Below are positions 25,601 through 36,105 of a stretch of DNA of 64,000 nucleotides, piece after piece. Both the position numbers and the translations under genes were made by a program. The notes beneath the pieces were generated by a model. The model saw only the letters and a list, made by a program, of their open reading frames with translations. It searched no databases and was not told where the DNA came from. How positions within the stretch are numbered: the stretch's first letter is position 1; every line of letters begins with the position of its first letter. Source of the stretch: Desmodesmus armatus (lineage: Eukaryota; Chlorophyta; Chlorophyceae; Sphaeropleales; Scenedesmaceae); NCBI GenBank assembly GCA_007449985.2, contig VIIQ02000761.1, positions 286,602-350,601 on the forward strand. Direction: 5' to 3'.

Positions 25601-27477
25601 GCCAACCATGACACAAGCATAAACAGATCTGAAAGTCTGCATGCCAGCAGATCTGAAAGTCTGCTGGCAGCAGCGCACGACATCAGCACAGCTGCAAGAA
25701 TGTCTGTGCTACCGTCTCACAACACCACATCTATAAACAACACACACATGCAATCATCCCCTTCCCAGGTGTGCGTGGGGAGGGTGTGGGATTAGGTTCA
25801 GCACAGCATCAGACACGCCATGAACAGGCCCCTTGGGGCCAATGGATTGGTAATTGTCGAGGCCCAACATCAAGCTTTGGGTGCAGATGGTGCTGCCTGC
25901 TCAGCACGGCCTGCTGGGCCAAAGATACACATCCCACCCCAAAACAAAACAACCACACCAGGCCAAAGCCAATCTGCTGCGCTTTTATGCGCTAGAATGT
26001 CCACCTTGCACTCACAACAGTAACAAAAAGGACCAGCTAAGATGCAAGGCACCTGACAGGTGGGGGAGTTATCCAAAGCAAGTCGGGACGGTGGTATAGA
26101 CACGCAGGCGGGAGTCGGTGCAGACTGACAGTTGACAGCACTTCAACTATCAGCCCATGCATGTCGGCGGGATACACACTCAGGCGGGAAACAGCGCAGA
26201 CTAACAGTTGACAGCACTTCAACTATCAGCCCATGCAAGTACCAAGAACACATGCTGCATCAAGTGACCCCATGACGCCGATACGCGCGGCCCGCTGAAT
26301 TCAATATACCACACTCCACAATCAGCACACACTGATACCAAAAGGGCGACTCAGCCCACACTGACGCACAAGCGTTGAACACACTGCGCATCAAGGGGCA
26401 GCTTGGGGATCAAAGGGGGCGTGATTGGCCAGCTGCAGGGCAGCAGAAGTCTGCCTGCCTGCCACCTAAAACAGGAACACCCACAAATGGTCTGGTGTCC
26501 GTGGAGAGTTGCACACACTGTGCAGCGGGAATTCCAAAAGCACCAGACACACCCAACACACCCCAAGCACACCCTCACAAAACATACCGGACGCGTAGGG
26601 GCGCATGCATGTAGAAACCTGGCCTCCAAGGTTGACGGTGTAAAGTGTGCCAGTATGGGGAGCCGTTGCTAGCATGCATGTGCAAGCACGACCAACTCAA
26701 GCTCCCTATACGGACACCATGCACACAACACTACTTGTCGCCGCATAACCCGTGCACCGTACTGACGCGTGCAGGTAACAGCACACAAAGCATGTGTGGT
26801 GCGCATGATCCAATCACATCTCATGCAATGCCCATTGCAGAACCAGAACGCCTTGTCTGAACCACCATGCACACACCCACACACTCAACAAGCCTGCAGC
26901 CAGTCTCAACGTGCCACACAATCACACCTCCTGAGGGCAGGTGTGCCTCGCTGTTGAGCCAACATTCCACCCTGCCTTCATGCAACCAACAACCAGGCGG
27001 AAAATCTCACACCGCCACCGACGTGGAGCGACCTCTGCATATGCCATGGTCCAAACCTACAACCCTTCCCAGTAGCAGCGCTATGCATGCAAGTTTGCGC
27101 CACTAGCAACTCTCTTGAAAACCACTTGTGGACCAACACCAATCAAAGACATGCAGGACAGGACGGCTGCAGGAGCGTGCTCACACACATCAAGCCGATG
27201 AACACGGAGCTGCCTGCAAGACAGCAATGACCCACACAGTGTGGGACGCCAGTTCCAGAATAAGGCTCCGCCATATGCCGCGAGCTAGTGCTCTGCTGCT
27301 GTTTCGCAAGCCTGATCCCTGAAGTTGCTCACAAAGCCAAGGTCCTCACCCATGCAGAACTGCAGGACACGCTTGACACGCGACCACATGTCCATGCATC
27401 CCAGCACACCCCTCAGCACACTACAAGGATGTCAATCACCCTTGCCTGCGAGCCGCAACCCCGGCACACCACACAAA
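22691..27477. other. Gene-poor spacer
   Basis: I see no gene with support. The longest frames (24013-24564, 24044-24691 and 24927-25298, +) lack motifs and overlap each other or opposite-strand frames of similar length. The DNA is CA-rich. A short duplication of AGATCTGAAAGTCTGC occurs at 25625 and 25649, and a 76-bp tandem repeat at 26105. Confidence 0.45.
26105..26240 (+). repeat. 76-bp tandem duplication
   Basis: The unit begins CAGGCGGGA at 26105 and again at 26181. Both copies share GTTGACAGCACTTCAACTAT followed by CAGCCCATGCA. There are a few substitutions. No coding potential was seen. Confidence 0.85.
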
Positions 27478-27835
27478 CATCTCACATCCAAGCGTACGGC
27501 ACGTCCTGCCGCATCTGCTCGCTGCCTTGATGGTACATGCCAGCCACACAAACATCTCCAAACGTACTGCAGGCTGTGCCTCATCTGATAGACACCTTGC
27601 CGGTACATGCCAGCCACACAAACATCTCACAACCCCAGCCAATCCAACCGCAGCCAATCCTACATCTCACATCCAAGCGTACTGCAGGCTCTGCCTCATC
27701 TGATAGACGCCTTGCTGATACATGCCAGCCACACAAACACATCACAACCCCAGCCAACCCAACATCTCACATCCAAGCATACTGCAGGCCCTGCGGCATC
27801 TGGTACATGCCTTGCTGATACAGCTGCTGCATGGA
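27478..27835 (-). repeat. Tandem repeats of the TZF-B 3' end
   Basis: Three degenerate units (about 27478-27552, 27553-27622 and 27623-27737) lie next to a fourth that contains the true end of TZF-B (27738-27835). Read on the minus strand, units encode versions of [15 protein letters not shown]. In the outer copies the stop after the Trp is lost and the frame runs on into the next unit. Between the motifs lie ACACAAACATCTCACA and CCCAGCCAA blocks. The array therefore duplicates the last codons and stop plus adjacent 3' UTR. Confidence 0.8.
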
Positions 27836-29768
27836 GACCATGGGCGCCATCATCGGCTGCTGCTGCATCATCGCACGAGGCCCCATGCGCACGTATGCGG
27901 ACCCAGGCATGGCCTGCATGGCGCTGCTGTACATGGGGGCTGCCACAGCTCCTGCAGATGCTGCAGGCATGTTGCCCTGGTGGCCAACTAGATTGCTGAT
28001 GGCTGTGCTGGGCTGCAGTTGGTCCACCACCAGCACGGGTCCTGCGTTCATGTTCATTGCTGCCATGCCTGCAACCAGCTGCTGCTGTTGGTGTTGCTGC
28101 TGTTGCTGAAGCAAGCCCTGCAGCTGCGGCATGTTGGTGACGAGGCCGCTACTGACTGCCGCAGACCCTGCCGGGTACTGTCCACCCAGCAGTGCTGCAG
28201 GCAGAGCACCTTGAGGGATCTGTGCCAGCAGTCCAGCTGTCACAGGTGCTGTGGTGAGCTGCAGGTTGCCACTGCTGCCAAGGTCTCCTGAGTAGTCGTT
28301 GAGGGCTGTGGGACTGCTGCCTGGCTGCTGCGTTGCACAGCTGACGTTGCTGCTCGAGCTGTCCAGGCAGGCTGTGTTGATTGCCAGGCCGGGCACTGCT
28401 GCAGCCCCGTCCATGCCTGGACAGGCGGGGAACGTGCCTGCCAGGGGGCCTGCGGCCATGGCTGCTGCAGCAGAGGCGAGCTGCACAACGGATGAGTTCG
28501 CTAGGCCGTCTGTCTTCTCGGGCTGGCGGAGCTCTGCTGGGCTGTGTGCGAAGAAGCAGAGGGCCCGCTTGCAGTTGAGCCCTGCCTTGCACATCTGTGT
28601 CCGGAAGCGGGCGGGATGCAGCCAGTACCTGCAGATAGCGGTAACAGGGCAAGACGATCGACACAATCTGTTGGTGCTGGTCCATGATGGCTAAGAGCTA
28701 TGGCAAACAGCGCTGACGGTCACCTACTAGTCAGACCTGCACAACCGCACTGGTCACAGCCACTAGACAGGTAGGCAACTGCTCCAGCTGTGCCAAGCCC
28801 AGAGACAGCTGCTGCGACAGGGATGTGATGCGGCTTAAACAGTGTTATGCAGGACCCACCAAGTGCAGAGTGCTGCTGCTGACAAGGGCTTGGCGACTGT
28901 GCAGCAAGCACCGGCAGCTGTGCTACTCACTCAAACAGGGTGTGTGCATAGCGGCACTGCACACCGTGGGGGCATTCGCCCTTGCCAGTGTTGGGGCAGA
29001 TGCAGCTGCTGTAGATGTACCGCTGTGGGTCCCTCCTGCGAGCACTCTCATTGTTGTGGGCATACGGGCACGCTCCCCCTGCAGGGAAGAACACGCAGCA
29101 AAGCACCAGTCAGTGTCGTTTCGCAGGCACAGTCTGTGGAGCTTGTGTACAGGCCTGCAGGTATACCAGCTGCCGGGCCATGGATGTGAAGTGTTCTTCA
29201 ACTACATCAGCAGCTCAGGCAATCGTCATGCTGGCAGCAGCGATCAAGCTCAGGCCAGCCAAAACCACCCAATCCAGCTGTTGTTGACAGGCAGGTGCTT
29301 ACAATCGTGACTGTAGCGCTTGGGGCAGAGCAGAACCTGCACAGCAAAGCAAAAGGGAACATCTTGTCACCTTCATCATGACCCAGGGACAGGGTGTCAT
29401 GATGCAAATGCAGCCCAGCATGACAACAATTCCATGCCTGGAACAGCCAACCCCAGGATTGACAAAGGGGTCAGTAACTAGTTGCATAAGCTTGCACGAC
29501 GAAAAGCGAAAGAGGCTTCGGGGCTGCTGCTCATCACATATAAATGTCTCGTAATCCTGCTGCAAGCAAGACAGACCTTGTAGCAAAACATGAAAAACCA
29601 TGCCTTGTTGACGTAGTCGGGGTTGGTGGGATCTGTATTTGCCAGCTGCTGGCACTGGGGGACACGAAAGGCGAGGCAGGACAAGTGATGGCATGAGACA
29701 AGAACGCACGACGGTTGTGGATGTTCAATTAAGCAGATATAAGGCTCTGACATGATACACCGCAGCAC
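27767..29768 (-). CDS. RR-type tandem CCCH zinc-finger protein (TZF-B)
   Basis: Four exons, 29768-29577, 29336-29303 (34 nt), 29078-28931 and 28628-27767, give 411 residues with all phases agreeing. The spliced core reads [40 protein letters not shown]. Then follow finger 1 (C-X7-C-X5-C-X3-H), a 16-residue linker with EYWLHP, and finger 2 (C-X5-C-X4-C-X3-H, ending CFFAH). The invariant Trp codon before GAC and the Glu of LFE are both split by introns. The C-terminal 240 residues are Gln/Ala/Met-rich and end [10 protein letters not shown]. The start is uncertain (ATG at 29768 or 29753); no further 5' exon was found. The expected role is mRNA binding and post-transcriptional control, as for plant RR-TZF proteins. 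It shares one intron position with TZF-A (immediately after the C-[FY]-K), so the two are paralogues that diverged long ago. Confidence 0.87.
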
Positions 29769-30335
29769 CCAGGCAGGGCAGCAGCCACCTGCAAATGGTC
29801 ATCTTTACAAGCATGCTTGAAACAACTCACCTGCTCATCAAGAGCCTCCAGTCCGACTATATGAAGTTTTGTATCTTTCATGTGACCACAACACATGAAG
29901 AATCGACGACTGAGTGGTCTCGTTGTCTCACGATGTCTCACGACGAACCTGCCGCACTGCAGAAGTGGTTGTCGCAATAGACAATTGATGGAAACGTAAC
30001 GAAAGAAAGTTTTGGTGTGCGAGGGCGTCTCTGCCAAGTCTTTCTTCTGGTCTTGAGTGAATGACAAAACGTAACAGGGTAATCCACTAATCGAGGGCCG
30101 ATCTTTCCGTGGCCCCAACACCCTGACCGTGAGACTGTGTGCAAATAGCAGCCTGCAGACGCGCCAGCTGTGAGGCCTGCAGACCACCACCCCAAAGCCC
30201 TATCCCAAGGAGTCCTGCTGCTGCTGATAGTTCTGACCCCCCCCCCCCCCTGCTGCAACCATGAAGTTGGTGATGAGCATGTGGTGGGGGACAAGAGCCC
30301 GACTCCACCCTGGGCAGGACATCACGGGCCACGGT

Positions 30336-30447
30336 CAGCTGTGGCGCCAGCAGCTGCGTTGTGTTGAGATCGCAGAGGCTGAAGCTGTCGTGTCTGTCAA
30401 CGAAAAGACGTGGTTAATGATGCAGCTGTGGCGCCAGCAGCTGCGTT
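30336..30447 (+). repeat. 87-bp-spaced direct repeat
   Basis: CAGCTGTGGCGCCAGCAGCT followed by GCGTT occurs at 30336 and again at 30423. The dispersed repeat copy at 30367 lies between them, so the direct repeats bracket it. Confidence 0.85.
30367..30422 (+). repeat. Dispersed repeat, copy 2
   Basis: This is the counterpart of 1072-1128: ATCGCAGAGGCTGAAGCTG then GTGTCTGTCAACGA and GTGGTTA-TGATGC. The copies differ at about five positions. Confidence 0.6.
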
Positions 30448-32647
30448 GGGGGGTTGTCTGGCTGCATGCTGGCCGCCTTGCTGCTGTGCCTTTTTTGTTT
30501 CTTGAAACCACCACGCTCAGCACAGCATGCTTGCTATATCAGCTAGTTCGCAACACCACTTGTTGCTGCTGCTGCTGCTGCTGCTGCAACATTCTGGGGC
30601 CGCTGCTGTTACAAGCAACCAGCCTGGCAGGGGAAAGTCAGACTCGCAACATTCCGGGGCATGGACCCCGGTGGGAGGGAGTGTGAGATGGGCGTAAGGA
30701 GTGGAGATGATGGCTTGTATAAGCTTCGTCTCTCTCGCCACTTGTGTAAGCATATGCACATGGCGCGTGGCATGGTCCGGTGTGGGGAAGGTCGTGCAGA
30801 AGTTGTGTAGCTGCGGCCACTCAGCCTCAGTGAATCTCACAACCAAGTTGCCTGGCTGAACACAACACATGACATGTTGTGCACCTGTACTGCCCAACAG
30901 CACACAGTCCACTGTTTCACGGCACCATCCCATTGTTGTTTGTCCCTGTGCCCAGTCTGCACATCATGAGCCATCAGCGCCTTCCTATCCATCTGATCAG
31001 CAAAATGCTTTGGCAGTCAACTGTGAATGCTGGATCAAGGGCTTCCCAAACGCGCATCAAAAGGTTACATGGAGAAAGCAACAAGGCCAAGTGGCAGAGT
31101 GCAAGACAAAATGTCAGAAAAGCCGACAAAAACACGCATGATCCAAACGACCATCGCTCCCTCAAAAGGACTGATCTGGTGCGGCCCCCACACCACATTG
31201 CCCACAATCTCAGGCCTGACTACTCAGAAGCCCCAAGCCCGGCGACAGTGACGCAACGATGGCAACGCCAGTGGCGGCCTGGGAACATACATGCCTACTA
31301 GACGCCCTATAGCACCCTTCAGAGAATCAGGCAAACCAAAACCCTACCGCGCTGAAGTGCAGGGTCAAAACAGTGCATTCTCTCTCCTCCCACAGCTGCT
31401 TCACCACTGCCTGTGGTGCACCAACACGCTTGTCACTAACTGTAAACGTCAGCCGCAGGCGTTGCAACGACAAGGAGCGTTGGATGCAGCAATAGGCACT
31501 GTACAAAAGATCACCGCCACCCTGCTCGGGTGGCCAGGGCATGCTCAGCGACCAGCTGCAGAGGCTGGGTGCACATACATCTGCACTCAACAAAAGTCGT
31601 GTCTTGTGGTAGTTACACACCACCACACAGTGCTGAAGCTTGACAACGGCGCATTACAAACTTGATGGACAACCGACGCAAAGGCTCACACCCCCTCCCC
31701 ACTCACTGCTCACTTGGGAACCTCTCGAGCCAACAAAATACCCCAGCCCACAGCATGCTGAGCTGAGCCACTCTCTGTCCTCCGTTCCCCTTTGTAAGGT
31801 ACTGCTGGCACTTGTGTAATGCCACCAAGCAACTGCAACAACCGACTGCATCTGCCAGCATTGCTGTTGCCTCCTCTCCTCCAGTTCTTGCTGCTCTCGC
31901 CTGCTTGCAAGGACCCACTCCATAGCTGCTTCCGCCGCAACAGTGCAGCAGGGTGGATCTTGTTGTACAAGGGCCTCAGCAGGGCAGCAGACGCACGCAC
32001 ACAGATGCGCACCCTCTAAGACCCAACACAAACTCCTGCCAGACTGATACTGTACCAACAGGCTGCTATACGCACCCAGGGCATGCCTGCACAGCTGCAG
32101 CGCTGCCGGCACTCCGTACCAAAGACGATGGCAACCCACACACTATCCACAGTCAAGTCCTCGAGACAACAGCCATGCACGCAGCCACTGCAATGCAACA
32201 AAGCACTGTGGTGTGGCTGGGCGCAGCACCAGCCTGCCACTGCTGTCATTTCGCTCAGCTGGAAGGCATGTTCGCCCAACAGCCACAGCCATACACAGCA
32301 AGCACAGCCAGGCGCTGTGCAACTTCTTTGCCTGCAGGCCGCTTTGCATAGCACCATGGGCGGACAGCAGCACACAGCCCCTGCAGCGCTTTGTGTGCAG
32401 CACAGACGCCATCATACACACCACCTTCTCCAATACATACATGCCTATCTACATACAGCAGGTCAGCTGCTGACCCACTCGCCTGCCAAGCCAACCAAAG
32501 GCCTACATGAACCCGTTGTACATGCTGCTACAACCCCCCCTCCCAACCCACACAAACAGCCCACACGCAGGCTGCAGGCCGTGCTTCACATCCACAAGGC
32601 ACTCCACCAATTGCACAGCACCTCCTACCCTCCTCTGCCCAAAGCAA

Positions 32648-32735
32648 CAACTCCTCTTCATGCATCTTGAGACAGTGCCCGGAACCGGGGAGGTAGCAAG
32701 ATGCATGCATCTTGCAACTCCTCTTCATGCATCTT
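32648..32735 (+). repeat. 66-bp-spaced direct repeat
   Basis: CAACTCCTCTTCATGCATCT followed by TG is present at 32648 and again at 32714, with a further partial ATGCATCTTG between them. Non-coding. Confidence 0.85.
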
Positions 32736-33089
32736 GCTTTGCAAGGCAGTGTCAACATAACACGGTGTCAACATCTTATATAGTGCGGCGTGATGGCCAC
32801 ATCAACACTTTTTCTCGCCCGGCTGCAAGCGCCAGCACGCTGCTGGCAAAAACAGCTAGCTGCAGCATGGCAGCCACCCAGCACTGGGCTTTGAGAATTG
32901 GCGAGCTAGTCAGCAACAAACAGGAGACGTGAAAATGTCCAGTTGCAACATGCGGCACCACGAGCCCGCCAGACCCTCAACTATAGCATGGACGATACCA
33001 ACAACATAACCCACCCTCCCCTGTTTCAACATCATACCTCCCCCCCGCCCCCCTCCGACTGGCGCCCCCAGCAGTCTGCTGCTGCCATC

Positions 33090-33957
33090 CTAACACTGCA
33101 CGGGCTGTGCCTGCAGCTGCTTGAGGGCTGCCGCGCTGCCGCCGTCACTGCTGCAGCTGCTGCCGCCCGCGCTGCTGCACACGCTGCCTGGGCTTCGCCG
33201 CTTGAGCAACGCCAACTGCAGGTACGACTTGCGCACGGGGGTCTCCGGCGCGCAGCCGCTGCGCTCACTGCCGCTGTCACTGACACGCTCCGTGATGCGA
33301 ATGGCAAGGCTGACATGGCGCAGCTTGCGGTTCATGAGCTTGCCAGCACGGAAAGCCACGAGGAACAGCGCCAGGCCGCAGGACACAAGGCCCAGCACGC
33401 CCCATGGGTACGACAGCGCGTTGAGGATGGGGTACGGGAAGCGCCCATTCATGTGACGGCAGAGCATGAGGTAGCTGAGGTATACCATGACCAGCACAGA
33501 GCTGAGCCTCTCGGAGGTTTTGCTGAAGGTCCTGCGGTCTGATGTGATGAGGTCGGCCCAGGCCACCATGGTGTTGAAGGCATGGACGCTGACATCCAGC
33601 CATGGAGGCCGCACAACGTGGCCACCCTCGACTGCCATCTTAGTTGTGCTTTGGATGGTGTAGAACATGATGGAGACGACATGTGTGAAGGCGAAGATTG
33701 CGCAAGCGAGGTCGTCTGTGGGCTTGGTCCAGCGGCTCTTGCCGTACCACATGCGCTGCAGGTCGTCTACTGTTGCCATGCCCAGCTGAAGGGTCTGCAG
33801 GCTGAAGCTGTAGAAGGTGAGGAAGCGGAAGAACCAGCCGAAGCCGAAGTTGCCTGGGAGCTTGGCTGCTGCTGGGGAGAGGTGCCAGAGCCAGACAAAG
33901 CTGAACCAGCAGAATGCCACAAGGTGCACGACCAGGCCACGTGGTGGCACGCCCACC
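33090..33957 (-). CDS. AIG1/FAR-17a family membrane protein, main exon
   Basis: One exon of 289 codons starts after a TTACCACAG acceptor (incoming phase 2); the first exon with the ATG was not found, so the extreme N-terminus is missing. The pattern fits the androgen-induced gene 1/ADTRP family. A first membrane helix (HLVAFCWFSFVWLW) is followed by PGNFGFGWFFRFLTFYSFSL, the next helices, PPWLDVSVHAFNTMV, and a helix ending FPYPILNALSYPWG. The Thr in RFLTF and the second-half His in WLDVSVH match the Thr/His pair reported as catalytic in AIG1 and ADTRP, which hydrolyse fatty-acid esters of hydroxy fatty acids. About five to six membrane segments are expected. The last 75 residues form a Ser/Arg-rich cytosolic tail not typical of the family. 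Lipid-ester hydrolysis in the alga is inference from the family. Confidence 0.78.
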
Positions 33958-36105
33958 CTGTGGTAAGGCAAAGGGGGGACAGCAACGCAGGAACAAGAAG
34001 TGTGACAGATAGGTCATTAGTAAACAGATCCAAAAGCACTTGGGGCACAGTAGGATTGCCCAAAGTGTCCAGGCCTGTATGACAGACAGCAGCAGGAGCC
34101 CCTCCCGCAGTTCGCAGCTGCAGCATTCTGCTGATGGTATTAAAGATACAGGTGAAGTATGTATAGCGGAATGCACAGCCTGCCTGCAAGGATGCGGCTC
34201 TTTTCGCTGAAAACGCTTGAGCGGCACAGCATCTGGCTCAGGCGGCGATGAACGACAAAGATCTCATAGACAGCAAGTGGCACCGCTGCAAGGTGCCCGA
34301 GTCAAGGCCCACCTGGCACCGAGTGCTGGCACCTTCTGCTTATGCACCAGCTGCTCCGTTGTTGCATCCTCTACAAACATTATGTACTGATAGCTGCTTG
34401 CAGGCTCCGGCAATCTGTGCTTCGACGACAGCGATTTCCCAGCGATTTCTCTGGAGTCTGACTCGTTGCAGAGCAAATAGGTGCGCAAGCAATAGCTGAG
34501 TGACTGTGCTGTGACTGCGATGGGAGAGGAGTGTCCGGGGTGGACTGTGAAGAGCCAGTGCAACTAGTTATTTTCACACCGTCACACTTGAAGGCCAGTC
34601 TGGGGGGCCCAAAGAACGGGCTTACCCCTGGCCTTCAATCCAGGTGACAATGAATGCTGACAATTGTTGTTTGAGCTGCTCAATGTCATGTTGCAGCATG
34701 CACGGGAATGGAGGGTCAACCATTCCTGCTTGCAAGCAGGACGGGGACCAGAACTTGCAGGCCATCCACTGGCAACACACAAGCAGTTGGGACCTTCCTG
34801 GCTATAGATGGGTGTTGTAATTCAATGGTACAGAGCAGCTCCAGGTTTCTAGCTGTTGAATTGCAGGGGGACCTACTGTGCAGTGGCCGGCACTTCTAGT
34901 GACCCGCCACGCTAGTCTACACCAGTACAGCGCGGCCACGTGCGCTGCGGCACGTCTCCAGACACCCTCATGTGCCCTCGCATTGCAGCACACAAGCAAT
35001 CTCCTCATGTCTTGCCACTGTGTTTACATGCATGCATGCACGTGTGTGTGTGTGTGGGGGGGGGGGGGGGCTGTGGTGAAAGGTGGTGAATGGCCTTGCC
35101 TATAGAATGCACCGCATCAGGCACTGGTGAACATTGTATCTGCAACAACAAGCAGGCGTTACAGACTACAACCACAGCTCTGAGCCAATTCTATTCCTGG
35201 GCTAATATTGGCAGGGTGGTGGTCTGTCGCAAGAGCCTCTGCATAGTGTCAGGAAAAGTCACCTGAGGGTGGCATCATGCAACAACAAGGCCAAGCAGTG
35301 ACAAACAAACGGTATAGTCCCACTACCTATGGCTCAATCCACATGCAAGCAAACTGTGCTGACCAATCCATGACACAGCACACAGTAACATTGGCCAGTC
35401 TGCTGGCCCCATCAGATGGGCCAGTTGGACCAGAACTTATCGGACACAGCACAAGCTCAGACTTGACAACCCGGCGACTCGATGTCCACAGACCAAATTG
35501 ACGCGGACAGAACCGTGACAGCCGGCAACCCCTGAGACCGGGGTGATCTGTGCAATGTACAGCACCAAGCACCCGCTCTGACACCTGCCCACAGCATGTC
35601 ACAGCATGTCATACAATGCGCTGTTGGGTTGCACAAAGCGTGCACATACTGCCAAGGGGGACGCAATGCTGCCTGCTCACCCGCTGACTCGTGAGGCCAG
35701 ACACGCATGCAGTGCCGCCAGGGGCCCGCCCATGCGTCCTTCCTTGGCCAAGGTAGCGGCCAGTCCTGCTGCTGGTTGACAGCACTTGCACAGTGGCCTC
35801 TCGGTGGCGCAAACCACACCCCGCCATGCAGTGAAGACAATCAAATGCACCTACCCCCTGAAAGAAAACCTGCCCTTCCAAAGGCCCCTTCATCCAAAGG
35901 AGTTGCTCAGAGCAATCACCAGATGACTGCTGTCACCACCAAGTTGTCAGCGCACCATGGCACCCCAAGGGCGGCCTCATCACCCAGCAATGGGTTATCA
36001 TGGGTTACCAGGTCTACAAAGTGTAGACCACCTTGAAGCCGCACATCTGCAAGCCGCCAGAACAAGCTACCCGGTACCCCTACCCACATCCCACGACGCC
36101 ACACT
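33958..36105. other. Intergenic region, unplaced 5' exon expected
   Basis: The missing first exon and promoter of the AIG1-like gene should lie in the first few hundred bases. A frame opening at 34227 (MPLKRF..., GTG-initiated) is not convincing. The remainder holds no supported gene. It includes a (GT)n-G15 tract at 35041-35070. Confidence 0.45.
35041..35070 (+). repeat. (GT)n followed by 15 G
   Basis: A simple sequence of alternating GT from 35042 runs straight into about 15 consecutive G (35056-35070). No gene overlaps it. Confidence 0.9.

Larger units (their letters stand above)
29769..33089. other. Gene-poor spacer with small repeats
   Basis: No gene is supported. Open frames at 29729-30190 (-), 30261-30686 (+), 31654-32139 (-) and 32083-32670 (+) lack motifs and overlap opposite-strand frames. 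Features are a 14-nt C run at 30237, the dispersed repeat at 30367, and two short direct repeats listed separately. The promoter and 5' UTR of TZF-B should lie just above 29769. Confidence 0.45.

Noticed and set aside
27478..27835. Separate small Cys-rich gene on the minus strand (SLQYVWRCLCGWHV)
   Set aside because: It is explained as tandem copies of the TZF-B 3' end read through lost stops.
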